Below are positions 1 to 9,759 of a stretch of DNA of 64,000 nt, piece by piece; the stretch's first letter is position 1, and each line of letters starts with the position of its first letter. The position numbers and the translations under genes were made by a program. Below the pieces are notes generated by a model. The model saw only the letters and a list, made by a program, of their open reading frames with translations. It was not told where the DNA came from and did no database searches. Source of the DNA: Sphagnum compactum (taxonomy: Eukaryota > Bryophyta > Sphagnopsida > Sphagnales); contig OZ234499.1 of the NCBI GenBank assembly GCA_965153455.1, forward strand, positions 12,954,271 to 13,018,270. The letters are read 5' to 3'.

Positions 1-1013
1 GACTTGGAATGCTAAATGAACCCCTTGGCAAGATTTTCAGTAAGGTAATCACGCAGGGCTTGGAGTTCCGGTTCCGATAGGCCATAGATAGGACCAAAGG
101 GTGGTGAGTGTCCTTCTTCTAGATCAATCGGGCAGTCATATGGACTATGGGCGGGGAGCTGATCAACATTAATCTTTTCAAAAACATCAACAAAGTCCTT
201 GTACTTCTCGGGAAGTTTGACAGGTGTTGGTTCTGATTGGGGGTTTGTGGTGTTGTCTGGGTTGACATGGATGGCGAAGACTTGAAGATTCTTAGCAGCC
301 CGATAGAAAGGGACAGCTCTATCAACGAAGATCTGGACAGGGTTGGTTTTCTGGGCAGGATTCTTGACAAGATTCTTGACAGGACAAGGTTTAGTTCTGA
401 CCAACCGGGGGTTCTTGACTTCAGGACTTGACATAATAGACTTGATAAAACTGGAATTGGTTCCGACCCTCTTGGGGTTCTCGACCACAGGGTTTTTGGC
501 AGAACTGGACAAAGTGTTTTTCTGAGCGTGGGGTTCTTGAGAGGTGCACCGTTGTGCGCTGAAGGTGAGGGTTCTAGATCGCCAATCAATGATAGGGTTG
601 TGTGCTTCTAGCCAAGGCAGACCAAGGATGATGGGATGGTGAGGGGTGGAAATGATGTTGAGAACAATCTTCTCCGTGTGCTTGCCGATACAAAGTTCTA
701 GAGGGGTTGTCTCGTGTGTGATTGCACCAGAAGCAATGGTTCTCCCATCAACAACCTCTACCGGAACAGGGGTTGACTTCTTGACCACAGGGATGTTGTG
801 TTGGACGACAAATGTTTGGTCGATGAAAGAAGAGGTGGCGCCGGAGTCCACCAAAGCTGACACTTGTGGTATGTCTTCTGGAATACGAATGATGTCCACA
901 TACTGAGTGAAACTGGGACTGGGACCAACAGCGGAACAGGAGCCTTTGCAAAGGTGGTGTTGGGTGAGATCTAGTCGCACGGCTCCTACTGTGACTGGAT
1001 GTTCTTGTTTTCC
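1..1013 (-). pseudogene. pol: pol fragment: aspartic protease and start of reverse transcriptase
   Basis: The frame is -1 relative to gag and overlaps it (it is open from about 1109). It contains a retropepsin-type protease with the catalytic triplet in ALVDSGATSSFID and the flap/C-terminal motif IILGLPWLEAHNPIIDW. A linker follows, then the conserved entry to reverse transcriptase (LPAHSPYDCPIDLEEG, then LSEPELQALRDYLTENLAKG). An in-frame TAG at 12-14 falls where this family usually has Arg. The catalytic RT motif, RNase H and integrase are outside the window. In the family this is the processing enzyme and polymerase made as a Gag-Pol fusion. No ATG is needed, because expression would come by frameshifting. 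Confidence 0.85.
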
Positions 1014-1960
1014 AACTTTTGAGGAGTTTCCACAGCTTGTACTTGAAGTTTGACAAGCTTTTGAGGGCACTGACGAGCTATATGCCCTGGGTTGCCACAG
1101 TAAAGACATAGATTGTTTGTCCTTCGGCGAAGTTTCTCGGCTTCTGTCAAAGATTTAAACTTAGCTGTGTCGATCTGCATCGGAGCAGGTCCAAAAGAGG
1201 CAGGTTGGGCAACTGGTGTTGTTTGGGGAACTAAGGGGAGCGTAGTAGGCCGACTGTTCCAAAGCTGGGCGTTGGAGGTGACTTTCTTTTCTTGGCGACG
1301 TTCGAACAGACGATTATCGCACCAAATTGCCTGGGTGATGGCTTCACTGAAGGAAGAAGGGTCTGCGAGTGTCAACAAAAGATCTTAAACATCATCACGA
1401 AGCCCACAGCGAAACTGATCAATCAAGGCAGCTTCTCCCCAATTGACGTCGCAGGCAAGCTGCCTGAATTCTGAGGCGTAGACGATGGCCGAACGTGTCC
1501 CTTGCTGGAGGCGACGCAGCTTGTTGGCTGAAGTCCTGGCCTTGTCACTGTCCCCAAATACTGCTTCAAATTCCGCCATAAAGGCGTTGAAATCTTGTAG
1601 GAGAGGGGATGATGTTTCTAGGATGGGAGCAAACCATGCTGTAGCTGTCCCAGTGAGTAGGGTTCCAACGAATCCTACACGAGTGGTGTCATCAAAATAA
1701 CGACGGGGGTGTAGTTGCATGATTAGGCGTACCTGGCTGACAAAGCCTCGAAATTTGAGGCGCGTTCCATCAAACTTTTCTGGCAGATTGATCTTGGGCT
1801 CTGGGGCTGCCATTGCAAGAGCAAGAAGTACTGGGGCAGGAGGTGGTGGCTGATTCTGTAGGCGGGTCACCGAGTCTCTAAGCACGACATTTTCTTGTTG
1901 AAGGTGCTGAAGGGCGGCGTGGATTTGAATGAGATCGATGTTTGATTGGGAGTTGTCCAT
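986..1960 (-). pseudogene. gag: gag polyprotein with CCHC zinc knuckle, one in-frame stop
   Basis: The frame opens at the ATG at 1960 (MDNSQSN) and encodes a short coiled-coil-like N-terminus, a Pro-rich linker, then a retrotransposon Gag capsid domain (FDGTRLKFRGFVSQ, later TGTATAWFAP and EFRQLA). A TAA at 1385-1387 interrupts the frame. The same frame continues from 1384 into a C-terminal part carrying one zinc knuckle, CLYCGNPGHIARQC (C-X2-C-X4-H-X4-C), and ends with TAG at 986-988. The product would form the virus-like particle and bind RNA. The capsid sequence is of the Sushi/PEG10-like type. A single codon change explains the stop, so the copy is probably fairly young. The ORF can also be read upstream to 1975, but only from a non-ATG codon. 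Confidence 0.85.
1007..1013 (-). promoter_or_regulatory. candidate -1 ribosomal frameshift site in the gag-pol overlap
   Basis: In gag phase the heptamer reads G-GAA-AAC, about 19 nt upstream of the gag stop at 986-988. The pol frame is exactly -1 relative to gag and is open across this point. The heptamer is one base from the G-GGA-AAC slippery type known from PEG10/Sushi elements. The P-site re-pairing after a shift is imperfect, so the exact site is uncertain, and an ancient indel is the alternative. Confidence 0.35.
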
Positions 1961-1996
1961 GGTGGTAGTTCTCACACTTTTGCGCTTTCAATCTTC

Positions 1997-2614
1997 GCAC
2001 TTGAAACTTCAGATGCTTGGATCTCTCTCAATACAAATCCAAATGACATGAAATTTCTCTCACATATATATTCCTATATGATCTATAAGATCACAAAGTT
2101 ACAGACCCAAAAAAACTTAAACAAAGGAGATATGACCAAAAAACCAGATCTGCACTTGAAACTTCATATGCTTAGATCTCTCTCAATACAAGTCCAAATG
2201 ACATGAAATTTCTCTCACACATATATTCCTATATGATCTATAAGGTCACAAAGTTACAGACCCAAAAAAGCTTAAACAAAGGAGATATGACCAAAACACC
2301 AGATCTGCACTTGAAACTTCAGATGCTTGGATCTCTCTCAATACAAGTCCAAATGACATGAAATTTCTCTCACACATATATTCCTATATGATCTATAAGG
2401 TCACAAAGTTACAGACCCAAAAAAGCTTAAACAAAGGAGATATGACCAAAAAACCAGATCTGCACTTGAAACTTCAGATGCTTGGATCTCTCTCAATATA
2501 AGTCCAAATGACATGAAATTTCTCTCACATATATTCCTATATGATCTATAAGGTCACAAAGTTACAGACCCAAAAAAGCTTAAACAAAGGAGATATGACC
2601 AAAAAACCAGATCT
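1997..2614. repeat. four tandem copies of a 155-bp unit in the retrotransposon leader
   Basis: The motif GCACTTGAAACTTCAGATGC begins at 1997, 2152 (one base different), 2307 and 2462, an exact 155-bp spacing; the last copy is about 153 bp. Copies differ by only a few bases. The array lies between the LTR and gag, so it would be 5' untranslated leader of the element. Each unit contains AT-rich segments such as CACATATATTCCTATATGAT. Confidence 0.95.
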
Positions 2615-2777
2615 GGCACAGAGTTTTCAAAAGCTCTTAACTCTCACAAAACATATCCTTTTCTTTTGAAACTTTGAGAGTAGAAGCGTCCTATAGTCTT
2701 CTATAACCTTTCCAAGTTTCACTCCAAGATACCTCTAGCTACTTACTGAAACAACAAAACAAACAAACAAGAAGAAG

Positions 2778-2787
2778 GAGCAGATCA
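2778..2787 (-). other. putative self-priming primer-binding site
   Basis: On the minus strand TTGATCTGCT lies 2 nt inside the LTR end (CCATAACA, ending at 2790). It is a perfect 10-nt complement of AGCAGATCAA at 2871-2862, which is where transcription should start, about 34 nt from the TATA box. I see no clear tRNA-complementary TGG-type site here. Self-priming by the transcript's 5' end is established for Tf1 and Sushi-group elements; that this copy does so is inference. Confidence 0.5.
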
Positions 2788-2839
2788 AACTGTTATGGAC
2801 CGACTACAAACAAGTGGAGAGTTACAAGACAAGACAAAC

Positions 2840-2845
2840 TTTATT
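2840..2845 (-). terminator. LTR polyadenylation signal
   Basis: AATAAA on the minus strand, about 26 nt downstream of the predicted start site and upstream of the LTR 3' end, as expected for a short R region. Confidence 0.45.
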
Positions 2846-2896
2846 GACCCATCAATTGGTGTTGATCTGCTGAAGGGTTGTTCCCCAGACTATCTC

Positions 2897-2904
2897 CTTT
2901 TATA
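2897..2904 (-). promoter_or_regulatory. LTR TATA box
   Basis: The minus strand reads TATAAAAG, a consensus plant TATA box, inside the LTR and upstream of the AATAAA. It predicts a transcript start near 2871, within the stretch complementary to the putative primer site. Confidence 0.6.
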
Positions 2905-2983
2905 ACCCTGAACCATACTAGTCCCAAAATATCCTAGGCCATGATATTGCAAAAAGTATCCCAAAATATCCTAGGCCATGACA

Positions 2984-3863
2984 AGAATGTCATGCAAGTC
3001 AAATGCAAAGTTTATAATGTCATTTAAGGTTCAAATAAAGTTATAATCCCTACATGTTAGATTTTTTGTGGAAACATGATCTAGTTGAAGGAAGACCACG
3101 ATTACATCAGTGGGTGTGATAGCTATAAGGGACTCTACTTTATGAATGCAAATCATCATGTGATCAACGAAAAGCTTGATGTGCAAAACAATACGAAGAT
3201 TTTGTTTGACAACAAGTAGCTAAAGGGGTGTGGTGGAAAGGGAAAAAACTTATCATTTGTGAAGTCATGAAGGAAACTTTGTTAAATTGTTACACCATGT
3301 GGTATTGACTACCAATAAAAGGTTAATACGGCCTCCAATTTTCTTTCTAGTTCTAGAATTGAAGTGACTAAGCTGATAACCAAAGTTGGATTTCAATCCA
3401 TTGCTATATATGTGGTGGCAAGTTAGAAATGAAAGCATTTTTTGTTCACACTTGGGTGTTTTTATTAAAGGTGGGATTGCCAATAACATCAAAAGTGTGA
3501 TCTTAAATGCTCTCATTACATATGGTGGTCTAAGTGATTATGAGTAGATTGTTGAACATGTTGTGTGTGTAAAAGTTGATGGTATTTCCACAATTTGAAA
3601 GGGTTAGAATTGGAATTATTGTTTTCATGAAGATTCAACAATCACCTTACCTCATTGGGATCCATTGTATAGCACATAGAATGGACCTTGCATAATGCAA
3701 AATTCGTCTTCCATGCCAATGGTTTCCACTTCAATCATTTAATGGGTATTTTTCTAACTCCCAATAATGTCATCTTCAATTCACAAAATTTACTAAAGTT
3801 GTGAAAACAAAAGGATTGAAAGTTTTTCAAAACGTGAAAACAAGGTGGATCAAAATGTTGGTG
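2984..3863. other. AT-rich intergenic stretch, nothing recognised
   Basis: I see no open reading frame with family resemblance and no clear repeat. Small ORFs here have low-complexity AT-driven composition. Confidence 0.6.
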
Positions 3864-4628
3864 TTTTTGAAAAGTTCATTCATGATTGGGGTTCCTAAAA
3901 TGAATCTTTAACTTTTAAAGGAGTTCAACTTTGGATTTTTTTTCTATTTAGATTATTAATTACAGTGGATTGTTGTATGTTAATAAATAAAATGATGTTT
4001 TAATAACTTAATATAAATTTTAAAATATGTTGGATGTTATGTAAATTTCTTTTCAAGTCTTTAAAATTAATTACATTATTTTTTTAAGCTACACTTCTTT
4101 TTTGAATAATCAAAAGGAATGTATAAAAGCATGAAAATATTGGTTTCCAACTTTTTGTACAAGAAAAACATGTTTGCCTCAAGTACATGTTATTATTCAT
4201 TGGGTGAACTTGATGAGGAAATAAATCACATGAACATTTCAAATTCTTGAAATTCTAAAGTAAAGCACTATAAACGAAAGGATTTTTAAAAAACCATTGG
4301 CTAATTGTTTATGTTCATTAGGCTCAAAAAATTTAGCTCTAGGCACAAGTCACATGCACAAAAAATAATCATGCCAAAAAAAAAGTTTAGTTGTCCATAA
4401 AAGTTCATTGCAACATTTTTATGTTTCTACTTGTAAGCCAAAATATGGATTCATAATTATGTACACATGTAAAATCACCACCGCTAGAATTTATTTTTCT
4501 TAAAATATTTAATTTTTTTCATTCAAATTTGTTTTGTGTAAATGTTATTTGCAAAAAGTAGCCCTAAGAAAATCATGCAATCCTTATCCCATTTTTTGGA
4601 ACCCCAATTATGAATGAGTTTGAAAATG
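3864..4628. mobile_element. possible non-autonomous DNA element with terminal inverted repeats
   Basis: The outer arms are imperfect inverted repeats of about 38 bp: TTCATTCATGATTGGGGTTC near 3875-3894 pairs with GAACCCCAATTATGAATGAG near 4599-4618. About 0.7 kb of AT-rich, non-coding DNA lies between. I could not identify a convincing target-site duplication, so the superfamily is unknown. Confidence 0.4.
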
Positions 4629-6700
4629 GATTGGGAAAAAGTACAAGATTATGTTTGTTAAGTTAACAATGGGTTTGTGAAGGCAACCAAAGTCAATTTG
4701 GTGAATTTATGTGATGTTGGTGCAATCTTGGGCTTCCCATGTGTTTTTCTTATGTTGGAATTTAATGTTTTGATAAAATGTACAAAGATCAAGGATGTCT
4801 TCCTATGTGGTTGTACATTGTAGTTATTGAAATCTAACAAACTAATTTATACAAACTATCCATGTGGAGGTTTGCAATGAAAAAAACAACATCTCAATAA
4901 CCAATGAAACAATGCATGAAACCCTATTTTTTGGCCCATTTGGAAAAAAATAAGTTGATTTTTTTAAAAAAAGGTGGATGCATTAAAAAAATCCTTGATG
5001 CTTACATGTTCAAAGAACCTAAACTTGTTTTACAAGGACAATAACCCTAGTTTAAATTTTTGTTTCATTTTTCCAAAAATGTAGTTTCAAGGTTTGGATT
5101 CAAATACAAATTTTTCAGATCTTTTAAACCTATAGTCTAGATACCTCAAAATCTAATTTAGAACCTTTAACCTTAACATGTTTTTTAATAACCTATATTT
5201 ACCAAGACTAGTTTGGACCTTGAATAGAAGGTTGAAGATTTGAAGAATGTAAGTATGACTACATTCCCCATGGGCCACATTGTACGTGGGACAGTTGACT
5301 TGGTACAAAGCACATTTTGTTTGTATATTATAATACTAATATTGTTGACTAATGTTACATGTACTTTGTGTTGCAATGAGCTAGGTCCTTATGACTGGGG
5401 TTCAAATTCCCTACGAGCTAGTGCATGGAGTTGGAGGTTTGTATTTTAAAACTCTACTTGTAATTGCCACAATGCACCAAGTTGCTTAACATAATTGTTT
5501 GTTAAAAATCTAATAATTGAACACCTTTACACATATGGAATGTTTTATAGTATACATAGATGTCAAAGTAGAAGTCATTAGAACCTCTACAACTAAAAAA
5601 ATTCACCCAATTTACATTTATGTTGTTGCAATATAACCACTTACATTTAATTAAGTTTAAAACCCAAATAACCATAATTTTTTTCCCTTCTCACATTCCG
5701 TTGCCATTCATGCTACAAATTTGAAACATAAAAAGAAACAATGCACATGAACTTCTATCTCAATGAAACATCAAAATCTAGTTTTAGTGAACACTTGCCA
5801 TTGTCTTGTTATTTTCGCACAAAAAAAATAAAGGCAATATCACTTAAAGCCATTGATGATTAGATTTCCCCATGGATGTATAAACCAATGTTGAACATTT
5901 CTTGACTTTTATGAAGAACCTTTACTTTTGGTTCTAAATAAATAAATAAAAGTAATTTTAGTTATAATTTTCAAAAAAAAAAAGTTTGATTTTGGTTTTT
6001 ATTAGAATATTAAAACTAATTTTGGTTTGGTTATATGTAACATGAACCAAAACTAATGGTTATTTGTTGACTAACCTTTGAGTAGTCTTTTATTTTGGTT
6101 TTTAAGAATATATATTTTAGATTTTCTTTTCAAAAATCTCATATTTGATGTCAATTTTGGTCGAAACCTAGTTCCAAAAATCAAACCCAAATTCAAATCA
6201 ACTTTTAAAACTAATTCGAACCAAACATATTTTAACCTATCAAACTAGGTACTTGCTAACACTAGAGTAAATTATTTCCTAGAAAAAAATGTCAAAACAC
6301 ATCATAATTATTTAGTATTTTTGAATTTCAAGCCAATCAATGTGGCTTGTGCCCTAATATTTTTTAAGAAATTTGTTTTCCATTTTGTGAAAAGTATTTC
6401 AGAAACCAGAAAATTATATGATTTTTTTATTTAAAAAATATCAATGTTGGTTGTGCCCAATAAAGTTTTTGAGGCAATTTTTTTTACATTTTGTGAAAAG
6501 TATTTGGGAAAATGAAAAATTATATGACAAATTTGTTATTTCAAATAAAATCACAAAAAATTGCCACAATTGCCTACAATATGAAATGGTGTTTAAGATA
6601 TTCTACTTTCATACTTTGAATATCACGTAATTTGGCTAAATATATTTATGGATGATCATCACTTGAACAACATCACCAAATTGATTTTTTGTAATAAAAA
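4629..6700. other. AT-rich intergenic DNA
   Basis: No gene recognised. Two related stretches, near 6345-6385 and 6435-6500, repeat a motif around ATTTTGTGAAAAGTATTT, a decayed tandem duplication of about 100 bp. Confidence 0.5.
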
Positions 6701-6844
6701 TGTGCATTGGCCCAATTGAATGAAATTTGAATGGGAATATGGTCTGAAATCCAATTTCCATTCAAGGAAAACTAAAATAACATCATTAATTATAATTATA
6801 TTTTAGACTATTTTCCTTTTCAAATTCAATTGGGCCAATGCACA
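6701..6844. mobile_element. 144-bp MITE-like element with perfect 21-bp inverted termini
   Basis: The left end starts TGTGCATTGGCCCAATTGAA (6701-6721 is the full arm) and the right arm (6824-6844) is its exact reverse complement. Inside, GGAAAACTAAAATA and TATTTTAGACTATTTTCC form a weaker second stem, so the whole unit can fold back. No coding capacity. I see no obvious target-site duplication. Confidence 0.6.
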
Positions 6845-7408
6845 ACCTGAATTATTGTTCATTTCCAATGAAAAAGATTCTAAAAATTCAATACCTCTTG
6901 CACCTTAGGTCTAAAACTTACAAAATTACCTTTATAAAATCTTACTTGTTGAAGGCTTTCCAACCATACTAGAAATGCACCCTAATTTTTCTAAAAATTT
7001 GAGCTTTGATTTTATTGAATTTTCAATGACAATGTTGTTAAATAATTTATCATTATTGCATCGTAATTCTCCTACAAAATCACCTTGGTGCAACTGTATT
7101 CATTGTGGGCTTTCCAATGGAACCAAGTGATGCAAAATCGCAAGTTGCAAAGGGGGTGAAGGGGTGTGTGGGCTCGTGGTTTGGGACATCTAATGGTGAC
7201 AAACAAACAAAACAAATAAATTACCTTCCTTAATAAAAAATCTTAAATGAAAGTGCACATGCTAAAATGCAAAAAAGTTATGAAAAAAAGAAAGAAATGA
7301 GGACTAGGAATATATATAAAATGAAACGAACTTTGTTGGTTGTGAAGAAAAGTGGAAAAAAAGAAGCTTAAAGAGTGCACAATGGGGAGCAACGGAGAAT
7401 TGAGTCTT

Positions 7409-7764
7409 GTTATCAACTTCAAAAGCTTCCATAGCTTTTTCTATAGCAACACACAACAAGGTGCAATAAACCTTTGCAAGTTGACATGAATGTGAATGTT
7501 ATCAACTTCAAAAGCTTCCATAGCTTTTTCTAGAGGAACACGCAACAAGATGCAAGAAACCTTTTCAACTTGATATGAATGTGAATGTTATCAACTTCAA
7601 AAGCTTCCATAGCTTTTTCTAGAGGAACACGCAACAAGATGCAAGAAACCTTTTCAACTTGATATGAATGTGAATGTTATTAACTTCAAAAGTTTCCATA
7701 GCTTTTTCTACAGGAACACACAACAAGGAGCAATAATCTAAGTTGCAACTTGATGTGAAGGAGA
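7409..7764. repeat. four tandem copies of an 89-bp unit
   Basis: GTTATCAACTTCAAAAGCTT starts at 7409, 7498 and 7587, and a variant at 7676: an exact 89-bp period. Copies 2 and 3 are almost identical, indicating recent unit duplication. Confidence 0.95.
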
Positions 7765-7999
7765 AGTATTTAAATGGAAAAAGATAGATCATAAACATTT
7801 AAAAACACCCAATGCTTAAGAAAGAGCATACCTATTATGGGGACTCATGACCTTCAATTGTCACCAAATGTGCAAATGTTTCTTTAGTACAACTCCAATG
7901 TAAAACTTTAACAATTGAGAGAGATAGAGAAAGAGAGGCTTCACAATCCACTGATGAGGTGCTTAGTGGGTTTAGGGTTGGACCGGAGCAGGGCGGGTT

Positions 8000-8074
8000 G
8001 GTGCAATTGCTAATACCCGCCCTGCTTAGGACCAAAACCCTGACCGGAGCAGGGCGGGTATTAGCAATTGCACC
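8000..8074. repeat. GC-rich perfect 27-bp inverted repeat
   Basis: GGTGCAATTGCTAATACCCG... (8000-8026) is exactly inverted at 8048-8074, separated by 21 bp. The flanking GACCGGAGCAGGGCGGG occurs as a direct repeat at 7981 and 8042. Strikingly GC-rich against its AT-rich surroundings, and capable of a strong hairpin. Confidence 0.85.
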
Positions 8075-8239
8075 AAGCCCTCATCGGACATCAAATTTGG
8101 TAATCATGATTATAAAAATTTATCAAATACTTGATTTTTGATATATCATCATGGTTATCAAAAAAACTAAATACCTGATCGTTATACATAAAACATGGTT
8201 CTCAAAAAAAAAAATTATTCAAAATAGCGAATACCTGCC

Positions 8240-8525
8240 TATACTTCTCGGGTCATTGCCGGTTCTTTCATGAAACCTGGTGGTTCTTTCAAGTTTTTGA
8301 TTACTAAAAAATGACGGTTCTTTGAACCTGTTTTTTTTTTTTTTCAAATACCCAGACCCAGTGATTCGTTGATTCTGAACATTTTCAAATACCATGAACC
8401 GAGGGTTCTTTGATTCTGAGCATTTTCAAATACCCCGAGCTGAGGGTTCTCTGACTTTGGTTTTTTTTCTTTCAAATACCCAGAACCAACAGGTATTACA
8501 AAAAAATCAAATACCCGCCCCCCAC
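8240..8525 (-). mobile_element. internally repetitive relative of the hAT MITE at 48971
   Basis: About four units of 41-46 bp are marked by TTCAAATACC at 8343, 8384, 8425 and 8471. Read on the minus strand they carry CAGAATCAAAGAACCCTCGG and GGTTCTGGGTATTTGAAA, which also occur inside the MITE at 48971-49338. I did not find clean termini here, so this is probably a broken copy. Confidence 0.45.
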
Positions 8526-8596
8526 ACTGGTAATGAATGACCAAAGGCTTTCCTGAGATGAGCTGAGAGATGCATTCAAAATGAATGCGGCCCCGC

Positions 8597-9003
8597 TTAA
8601 GCTGGATTCACACCAAGGGTTAGTAGGGATTTTTTATTTGACTTAAGCTGGATTCACACCAAGGGTTAGTAGGGATTTTTTAATTTGATTTGACTTGGAT
8701 TCACACCAAGGGTTAGTAGGGATTTTTTATTTGATTTAAGCTGGATTCACACCAAGGGTTAGTAGGGATTTTTTTATTTGATTTGACTTGGATTCACACC
8801 AAGGGTTAGTAGGGATTTTTTTTTTGATTTAAGCTGGATTCACACCAAGGGTTAGAAGGGATTTTTTTATTTGATTTGACTTGGATTCACACCAAGGGTT
8901 AGTAGGGATTTTTTATTTGATTTTACCTGGATTCACACCAAGGGTTAGTAGGGATTTTTTATTTGATTTGACTTGGATTCACACCAAGGGTTAGTAGGGA
9001 TTT
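8597..9003. repeat. nine-copy array with alternating 46/47-bp units
   Basis: GGATTCACACCAAGGGTTAG starts at 8604, 8650, 8697, 8743, 8790, 8836, 8883, 8929 and 8975. Units alternate between an AAGCTGG and a GACTTGG flavour over most of the array, so the higher-order unit is a dimer of about 93 bp. Confidence 0.95.
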
Positions 9004-9119
9004 AATTTTGTTTTTTTTTATTTAACCGTGTCTTGATTTGGGGGTTAAAATGATTAAAACATGAGAAGGATAGATAAGATAGTAGGATGAGGATAATTTA
9101 ACCTTCCATCAAACCATTC

Positions 9120-9730
9120 ACATTGGAGGGGTTTTCCAGCTTACATAGAAAGTTTGAGCAGCTTGGGGAAACTTAGGATTGTTTTTCCATGCTGCCCAAA
9201 AAAATTGGGCACTTTGGAGAATTCTTGCGAAATGTTTCCCAGGATGTTTGAAAAAGTTTTGGTAAAGTTTGGGAATATTTTCTGCTGCCTGATAATTTTG
9301 GGCAGATTCTATAGGTTAAAATCTTAGGATTTCTGCTCAAATTTTTTGGGAAATTGATAAACCCTGATGCTTGAAGAGATTTGGGAGAAAAATTTCCCAG
9401 GATGCTCCAAAATTTTGGGCGGTTTTGTAGTGTTTAGGCTGCCCGGGAAGATTATAAAGATTGAAAAAAAAAATCATCTCTGCCCAAAAACTTGGCCACT
9501 TCGAAAAAATCATGATGGTTGAGAATTTTAAGTTGCCCGTCCATTTCAGGCACCTTATAAAAGGTTTTTATTTTTTCTTTCTGCCTGCCCCATAATGTTG
9601 TGCACTCTGGAAAAATCCTGATACTCCAAAAAAATTTAAGGCAGTTTGAGAATTTGTATGCGGCCTGATCATTTCGGGCAAATTGGAAAGGTTGATTTCT
9701 TTTTTGTTGCTGCCCAGCTTTGTCACATGA
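9120..9730. repeat. diverged repeat tract
   Basis: Degenerate segments recur around TGCCCAAAA...TTGGGCACT and TTTCCCAGGATG (9234 and 9394). The units are diverged and the period is irregular (roughly 100-160 bp). No coding sense is visible in either strand. Confidence 0.5.
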
Positions 9731-9759
9731 AAGAGAGTATGTTGCTGAGAACAACATTA

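Larger units (their letters stand above)
1..2983 (-). mobile_element. Ty3/Gypsy (Sushi-like chromovirus) retrotransposon, 5' part, decayed
   Basis: Read on the minus strand the order is LTR (about 2983-2790), a long leader with tandem repeats, gag (from the ATG at 1960), a CCHC zinc knuckle, aspartic protease, and the beginning of reverse transcriptase, where the window ends. Gag and the protease-RT linker resemble the Sushi/PEG10/fungal-chromovirus lineage more than the common seed-plant Ty3 lineages; this is pattern recognition, not an alignment. Decay: an in-frame stop in gag (1385-1387) and another at the start of RT (12-14). Integrase and the 3' LTR lie outside the window. Confidence 0.85.
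2790..2983 (-). repeat. 5' LTR of the Ty3/Gypsy element (outer end uncertain)
   Basis: On the minus strand the segment begins TGTCATGG and ends CCATAACA, a terminal inverted repeat with one mismatch. It contains a TATA box (2904-2897) and an AATAAA signal (2845-2840) in the right order. An alternative outer end is TGTAGGG at 3054. Only one LTR is in the window, so the boundary cannot be confirmed by comparison. A 38-bp tandem duplication (CCCAAAATATCCTAGGCCAT at about 2932 and 2970) lies in the U3 part. Confidence 0.55.
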
